Source: Coprinellus micaceus (taxonomy: Eukaryota; Basidiomycota; Agaricomycetes; Agaricales; Psathyrellaceae). Taken from it: a stretch of DNA of 64,000 bases. Location: the NCBI GenBank assembly GCA_951394405.1, contig OX596337.1, positions 1,984,001-2,048,000 of the forward strand, read 5' to 3'. The translations under genes and the position numbers were made by a program. This document shows positions 57,775 through 64,000 of the stretch, one piece after another (within the stretch, counting starts at the first letter, position 1; the number at the start of each line of letters is the position of its first letter). Below the pieces are notes generated by a model. That model made no database searches. It was not told the origin of the DNA and saw nothing but the letters and a program-made list of their open reading frames with translations.

Positions 57775-59892
57775 CTATGATCCACCATTCTCGCTCGCCT
57801 TAGCGGCAAGGTGTTGCCGGTGCTCTCGCTCGCTGGCATGCTGCGAGATAGTGATGTATGCGCCACCAGTCTCCTCGACTGTGTTCAGCCCAGGAGGGGA
57901 TGATGGACCAGACGTGAGCATGTGGATGTCGTTTTCTGTTGGATCGAAGTCTTCCACCCAGTTCCGCATCGCCAGGAACTTGGACGTTTTGATGAACTGT
58001 TACGCAGGTCAGAAACGCTGAGAAAGAGAATGAGCGAGGGACGAACCTTGGGAACAGAGTCGGTCGCCATGAGACGGAAGACATGCATCTGGATCCGTTC
58101 GTACATCCTAATGAGCGTCTGTAGCTGCGTCGCATTAAACACTGTTCCATGCTCGGGCTCAACCTTGCCAGAGAACTTCTTCCCAGTGAGGCTCGTCACC
58201 ACTTCCTCGAGATATTTGACGAGCTCGTTCCGCAACCCGTGATCAATGTTCAGCTCGCATTGACTGGAAGGCGCCAGGTAGTTGTTATAGATGACGAATG
58301 CGGTGTGAATGAGGGTTTCGTGGTGCTTCTCCATTGCAGCTTGACCAGGGGTGTTCCTGGCACCAGGACGACCAGCCGCCGGCCCAACAGCCGCTGCGCT
58401 CGAAGTAATGTTGAACTTTCGCTTGAAATCTTGAACATCAAGCCAGAACGAGAGGTTCTCTTCGCAGAAGTTGCCACGCAAGAACTCGCGGAACAATGAG
58501 CGAAGTCCAGGCTCTTCAAGGATGTAGCGAAGTCGATCAGTGTTGCTCTCCTTCGTGACCTTCCTTTCGCCATTATCGTAGGCGACGTTCATCTTCTCTG
58601 CCATGGAGATGCGGCGGTGGATCTTGGCATCAGCGGATTGATTCTTCTTGCCGGATTCTGAAGTGCCGTCGACTGAACCATGGATAGAAGACCGGTCATC
58701 ATGAAGGTTGGCAGTGGAAGAGCCAGGCGAGTCTGAGCTATTCCAGTGAGCGAGGCGTTGGCCTTCTTCAGTGATCCTGTAGACAGCCTTCGCGGTGCAG
58801 CGGAACTCTCCAATTTGCTACAAGGATCACGTCAGGAGGGATAGCAACGAGAAGGTGAGAGAGAGTACGCACTTGAACTGGGGAGTTACCTCCTGGCGCG
58901 GACCCACGGACGGTGAAGATGATAGCAGAGTCGTTGTTCTTGCGCCTGTCGCTGACGAGAGCAATGAGACCGAAACGCACGAACTGGGCCGCCATTTCAG
59001 CCGCCTCCTCACGGCCGACGACGGACGTGAAATCGCATAACCATTCAAGAGCAGAGACAGCGGCGAAGCAGAATCTGTGGGTAAGGGGTTTTTGGGAAGA
59101 AGCGGTTGCCTTGTCGGTGGCGTCAGACAGTGCGATGCCTTTTGCACGCTCGTTATAGCGCTGGAAGGCATCCATTGGCTTGTCGCTGGCAGGGGGAGGG
59201 TAGTTGGGGGTACGACCGACAAAGCGTCGGAAGAGGGCTGTGATAACAGACTGAGTGACGATAATTTCGTCGTCAGCCGAGCGTCGCTCAAGATGGAGGA
59301 GCTTAATGCAGATGGGTTGGGACTGGAAGACGGGCTGGAGGTGGTCGGAGTTGATACCGTTCTTGGCGATGAAGCGCTCGAGGACGTGGAGGCCCTTTGG
59401 GGTGAGCTGGTAGACACCGCGGTCCTTGAAGAGGTTGGATGAAGGGTCGGTCGCGTTTTCGATAAGCCTTGCATCCATGAAATGCTGGCTCATTGCCTTG
59501 GCCATATCGCGGGTCATCGAGAAGGTCGTTGTTGTCGTTGTCGTGATGACTCGCGAGGGTTCTCTTGGGTCCGGCCCACGATTTGACTGGGAGAACTTGA
59601 GCGATGCGAGGTTCTGGCATGCTTCATCACTGGAAAAAGGTGAGAGGGGGCTGGGGGAGAGAAGGGGGTGCGTACGTCGTGAAGGAGTGGGGGAATGTCT
59701 TGAAAAACTGCTTGTGGGGGCCGAGCTGGAGGGAGACGATGAGGGTGGCGAAGAGGTCGAGGGTGTCCTGTGGAGAGATGAGCTGGAGTCTGTGCAGATG
59801 GTGTCTCAACACACCTTGAGGAAGGGGCGACCACGCTTCGTGGTCTTCATCATGTGCGACGACGTCGAGGGGCCATCTCCTTGCGAGGCCAT
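57775..59892 (-). CDS. thn1: RGS protein with DEP domains, Thn1/FlbA/Sst2 type
   Basis: Minus-strand gene from ATG at 59892 (MASQGDGPSTSSHMMKTTKR) to TAG at 57777-57775. DEP-like domains fill the first two-thirds: FSMTRDMAKAMSQHFMDARL, FKDRGVYQLTPKGLHVLERF and the second around EWLCDFTSVVGREEAAEMAA, FVRFGLIALVSD and CTAKAVYRITEEGQRLAHW. The C-terminal RGS domain has LRYILEEPGLRSLFREFLRG, NFCEENLSFWLDVQDFKRKF, HTAFVIYNNYLAPSSQCELN and IQMHVFRLMATDSVPKFIKT. RGS proteins speed GTP hydrolysis by G-alpha and switch off receptor signalling; FlbA controls sporulation and Thn1 controls aerial hyphae in Schizophyllum. The RGS domain has a 20-residue Gly/Ala/Pro-rich insert after ITSSAAAVG. The 3' flank is pyrimidine-rich on the sense strand. 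Confidence 0.93.
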
Positions 59893-60358
59893 CGTTGGAC
59901 ACGGCGACGAGCAGAAAACAGAGAAAAAGAAGAAAAAATATGGAGAACCGGGGAGAGAAGGGGCGACAGAAGAACTCTCTTGGCAGGGTGGGAATTTCGC
60001 CGTTACCCATCACAACTGCCTTGCATTCCCACCAGGGTCTCCTCATGTCCATCTTAGTCACCGGCCACCATCTTCACAACCTGCACCACTGGCCCCGCGA
60101 ATTCGCTGCTTATAGCTCTCGAGAGCGCCCAGGAACTCTGCTGCTTCTCCCTGCTCCCCCCAGGCGCCCTCGTCCACTGGGGCATCTTATACGGCAATCA
60201 GACCTGCCACTCCATCGTGCATCCTCCTCGTTCCATCTGCTGTTCTCCATCTGCCAGTCTGAACCCCTGCCCCACCCAACATTCATCGAATCCATTACAT
60301 AACCCCAGTCCAGGCTTCCTCTCTTGACAACACCCGCTTGCCTGAAACGCGACGGCGG
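59893..60358. other. Divergent promoter region
   Basis: About 465 bp between the RGS gene and the next plus-strand gene. It has an A-rich stretch at 59920-59945 and C/T-rich sequence toward the right gene. No gene recognised. Confidence 0.5.
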
Positions 60359-61640
60359 ATGAGTTCTTCCAACATCAATGTAGGTCGTCCCTGCTTGCTT
60401 GCCGCCTTCTCAGCATTCGAGCCCCCGTAGGATCCTGCCTCGGTCGCCGCCTTGCTGGAGCAGCTGCGCGCCTCCTCAGCATGGCAACACATCGTCCAGA
60501 ACAACCCTGACCCTGAGGGCGGCCTCGGCGATGCGCGTCCTCCGCCTCAGGACCCGACCCCTCGCACAGACGGGCCAACTCCGCCTCCCGCTGATACTCG
60601 TGATGCTCCCCAGCTAACCGTGGCCGAACTGCTCGCCCAGCTGAGTGCGCCTCCTGCTGCAGCGGATCCACATCAATCTGGTGGCACGGCTAGACCGGCT
60701 TGGGACATGACTCTGACGCGTCCGGCAACCAATAATTACCCCTCTGCTCCTCGTGCATCAACGCGCCTCCATGATCAAGGGCCAGAGTACGATCTAACGG
60801 CCACACTTGCGCCGCTCCCTGCCCCAATAGCACCTGTTTCTGTCACAGACGTCAGGTCTTGCAGTTTCCAAGAGGCTTTGCCCTTATTGGCGCGTTTGGG
60901 CGAGGATCCGTCTTTCGTAACCTCGGTGAAACGCGTAGGTTGAAGATCTTTTGTCGGTTCCGACGTCCTGATTCGTGTCTACATTTATATCTGTCTAGAT
61001 AAAACAAGACCAGGACGCGCTTGAGCGCCAGCTGTCGACAGATCGAGGGTCAATTCAAAAGAAGTATGCGGACAAGGTCAAGGTTGCGAAAACAAGGCAA
61101 GTCGCTAGTCCATTCGCCGACAAAGCCGTTCCTAACACTCCTTCGTCATTCGCGGTATCTTTTGTCCCGTTTTTGGCTTCTAGAGCGACAATGACTGGCG
61201 CTAACGGCCTTTCAAAGCACGAAGCGACGGTGAACACCTTCCTTCCTTGAATATGCCGCGAAAAAAAAGCTGAGGTCTCCCTCGCAGATGCTACAAGACG
61301 CATATCAAAAGGAAATGTGGAAATTCGACAGGGAGCGTGTTCTGCCCGCGTGGGACGGTCTCATCACTCGTCAACAGGGCCAACTCGAGGCGCTCGGGGT
61401 ACCGAACATGTTCATGACGTCCGATCCACAAGATTCAGAGGTACGGTTTACCCAACCGAATACCACATACCCTGACTGAGGCTGTCCCGTTATCAATTCC
61501 GTTCGCTCTTCCCCTGCGGTTTGATTCAACCCCAGCGCCAAAAGCAGATCATCAACGTCCTCATCGGTCTCGTTGGGAATAATTCCTCTGTCAGGCGCAC
61601 GAGTGCGAGTCACCGCGACACAATCTACAATGGCGATTAG
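60359..61640 (+). CDS. Conserved coiled-coil protein of unknown function
   Basis: Multi-exon gene beginning MSSSNIN, spliced to DPASVAALLEQLRASSAWQH, and ending IYNGD at TAG 61638-61640. Residues 30-150 are Pro/Ala/Thr-rich and probably disordered. The second half is helical and charged: CSFQEALPLLARLGEDPSF, IKQDQDALERQLSTDRGSIQ, KKYADKVKVAKTR, LQDAYQKEMWKFDRERVLPA, WDGLITRQQGQLEALGVPNM and IINVLIGLVG. It is probably a coiled-coil scaffold with conserved motifs WDGL and LGVP. I know similar fungal proteins only as hypothetical ones. Small internal exons keep the frame, which supports coding. Confidence 0.75.
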
Positions 61641-62457
61641 GAGGGCATTTTTGGCATGTGGGTCGGCCGTCGCCCGGTCGGTCGTGGCGCGGACCATGTT
61701 TTCTGGGAGAACGTTGGGCCGGCGATCTCCACTCTTGTGGCACACTTGCAGGCGCTTCACGGATCGGACCCCTGGCGCTTATTGCCATTCAGTGCACCTT
61801 CGGCAAATCAAGCGCAAGCACAGCCTTATGAAGTTTCGCCAAGCGCTTGTCTGTACTTGTGTCGGTCCGAAAGTACAATTCGATGAACCTTCCCCGTGAA
61901 AACCTCGCGATCGGCCCAGGAAGGGCAGGTAAGATTTTGAAATTGTATAGTCCTGTCGTATCGTGTATATGTGTGTGTCGACTTGGCTTTCTAAAGACAA
62001 CTAACATAGTAAATACCGACATTTGGCAGAGTAGTGGAAGGTTGTGCACTCTCATCATTCTATCGTTCCACTTTTCCTGTTCAGTCACAGTTTCGCGCGT
62101 GGACTTTCGAAATATGTCGTCCAGGGCGGACCACGAGCCGCACAGGAACCGTTTGGGGTACGAGCGACATGACGGATTACGAGAATCCAAAGTACTGATC
62201 CCGCCACTGCCAATCAGACGGACGCAGGGTCCTTCTTTTTGCGCTATGTTATCGGGCTGCACCTGTCCGACTTTCACTCCCCTCCATCGTTCCTGTCGTT
62301 CTTGGTGACGATTTTTCTCTTCTCTCAACCACCAGGCCGTCCCTCCATTCCTCCTCTTCCCCGACCCCCCTACCCCTAAGACCTCAGGTTGGGGCGGCGC
62401 CACCTACGTACACCCCATTCTGGATTCGTGAACTCGTGAAAACTGGGAGTTGGAGCT
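61641..62457. other. Intergenic region
   Basis: About 800 bp between two genes on the same strand. It contains the 3' end of the coiled-coil gene and the promoter of the hydrolase. A minus-strand frame (61789-62403) is open but has no recognisable features; I treat it as chance. Confidence 0.45.
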
Positions 62458-64000
62458 ATGCCTTACGTCGACCTGTGCAGCTCGGACGACAATGCCTCGA
62501 TATTCTATCGGACGAGCTCGACGTACGGGAACGTCAGTGGATTCGACGCGGACAAACCTACGATTATGATCCTCCACCCCATGTTCCTCGACTGCGCCTG
62601 GTTGGACTGCCAGTTCGGCGACCCGAGACTGTGCGACAACTTCAACATGGTTGCGTTCGACATGCGGACGATGGGAAAATCGCACTGCCAGCCCAGTCCA
62701 AAGCACGACAGTTGGGTCGACGCTGCCGATATTGCGTTGTGTCACCAAGTACGTTTGCAGTTCATTTACGGTCGGTGGGGTTCCTGTCATTTGTCCCCAC
62801 CGACGATCTTCCCTTTTGAAGAGCTAACACGTATTCTCTGTAGTTTTTGAACCTACCACCATGCCACGTATTTGCACTCGAGGGGATATCGGTTGCCTGC
62901 GCGCTTCGGTTTGCATACCTGTAAGTGCCAACCGCGCTCATCCACCAGTGCTACATGATGCGCCGGGCTGACATATTATACTCCTAACGTCAGGTTTCCC
63001 GAAATGTGTCTGAGTCTCGCGTTATGCAACCCCCTCGCTACCCAATCGTACGTACACCATGCCGTTATCCGACCCCTTCAACTGAACCTATTTCGTCTCC
63101 ACCTTCTTTATTTCACACCATACTTATCTTCATTTGTCCGCTCTCTCGGACCCGCCTACCTTTCCACAGACAACGCTGGACACAAAACTCCACTCTAGAG
63201 ATCATCCAAAGCTGGTCCTTCTCAAAGGATCTTGAGGAATTGGAGCACGCCGCGACTGAGCTGGTTAACTTCTTCCTCGGACCGGTACGTCAATCGATAT
63301 CCCCATATCACACCCACAGTGCTACACAGCTGACACCAAACGACGCCTATTTCCGCCTGCCACCCGCCTGCTTCTCCTCCTTTGTGATTTTCGTGCTACG
63401 CCATATTCCTCCGCTCCTCCTCCTCTTCTTTTTGATAGAACCGCGATGTGGATCTCCAAGACGAGGTGTGTGTGATGTTCCAGTTTCCGTTCCGTGCAAT
63501 ACCCTCAAATCCGCGGGTTTACTTCCCAAGGTGGCCTTCAGGGCCCGTTTCCCCCGACGTCGTATATCTTCCGAGTGCTGAAATCAATCCATTGTTCCGT
63601 CATTATAGGTGGTTGCACATTGGCAGAAACGGTGTCCCCCAAATAGGCGCCCTTGGATTGTCGAGACGTTGTCCGTTCTAAACAACGTAATTCCTTGTTC
63701 CATCTCATCATCCTCCCCTTTCTGATCCTACGATATTATAGCGGATACCGATGCCTTTCGAAGCAATGGCAGAAATTAAACAACCCGTGTTGCTCATTCA
63801 TGTGAGTTCTACAATTTGAACCCGCGTCGGACGTTATACCTTTACTCACGACCGTTTGTTCCGTCTCCCAGGGTGAGCGGAGCGACTTGAGCTCTAGAAA
63901 ACACTCCGAAGCCCTCGCCGCCCAGCTTCTCAACGCAGAAGGCGGTGCGTTCATCTACACAGTGAAAGGTACCGTACACCCAACAACTTCTTTCCCATAC
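62458..64000 (+). CDS. Alpha/beta hydrolase-fold protein, 3' end beyond the window
   Basis: Starts MPYVDLCSSDDNASIFYRTS. Exons join into PTIMILHPMFLDCAWLDCQF, CDNFNMVAFDMRTMGKSHCQ, FLNLPPCHVFALEGISVACA, LRFAYLFPEMCLSLALCNPL, then SWSFSKDLEELEHAATELVN, NRDVDLQDEVVAHWQKRC, RIPMPFEAMAEIKQPVLLIH and GERSDLSSRKHSEALAAQLL. The order oxyanion-region His-Pro, strand with D-MRTMG-S, nucleophile elbow and the VLLIHGERSD strand is that of an alpha/beta hydrolase. The elbow reads G-I-S-V-A where GxSxG is usual. The catalytic His lies beyond the window end. Substrate unknown; several introns are 60-150 bp. Confidence 0.82.

Noticed and set aside
58827..59474. 215-codon Ser/Pro/Leu frame antisense-side to the RGS gene's coding frame
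   Set aside because: Same strand but shifted frame over the DEP domains; the low-complexity product is a shadow of the real RGS exon.
61789..62403. Minus-strand 204-codon frame between two plus-strand genes
   Set aside because: No family features and no splice support; lies in the intergenic region and includes promoter DNA of the hydrolase.

Overview
The window is nuclear DNA of a filamentous basidiomycete, most likely an agaricomycete. The basis is the gene architecture: short GT-AG introns, mostly about 45-65 bp, several per gene, and tight head-to-head and tail-to-tail packing. The gene content agrees: a Thn1/FlbA-type RGS protein, an Srk1/Rck2 kinase, an agaric-style F-box-like protein and a CYP-type P450. 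I see no bacterial operons, CRISPR array, rRNA or tRNA. Gene models were built by hand-splicing reading frames against conserved family sequence. Terminal exons and starts are less certain than internal exons.

Layout. 1-4672: 3' part of a flippase-kinase-like AGC kinase (FPK1/NRC-2 type) and an HSF-type transcription factor. 4673-13622: almost 9 kb with no recognisable gene; it starts with a pyrimidine-rich tract and contains one long orphan frame. 13623-18640: TVP38-type membrane protein, a small mitochondrial-looking membrane protein, a PEX11-family protein and a Tctex1 dynein light chain. 18641-25010: a second gene-poor block with exon-like fragments, a telomere-like repeat and a TATA box. 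25011-38697: dense housekeeping block of SRK1 kinase, F-box-like protein, PRP31, ISU1, TAF9, SEC12 and a NIPA-type magnesium transporter. 38698-42061: short gene-poor gap, then a P450. 42218-52113: NUP88-type nucleoporin, three proteasome genes (PRE10 alpha7, RPN12, PRE3 beta1), a conserved unknown protein and a Gfo/Idh/MocA oxidoreductase. 52114-54516: gene-poor. 54517-64000: small unknown protein, cytochrome-b5-like (MAPR) membrane protein, RGS protein, coiled-coil unknown protein, and the 5' part of an alpha/beta hydrolase that runs off the window.

Functional links. The strongest is the trio of 26S proteasome genes within 3.4 kb. One belongs to the core alpha ring, one to the core beta ring and one to the regulatory-particle lid. 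The two intergenic promoters that serve all three share a TGACGCGTC element. The window also holds signalling parts (two kinases, an RGS protein, an HSF factor), but nothing in the sequence ties these into one pathway. I found no obvious novel defence or mobile system. The best leads are the shared proteasome promoter element, the unknown conserved proteins, and possible lineage-specific or decayed genes in the gene-poor blocks.
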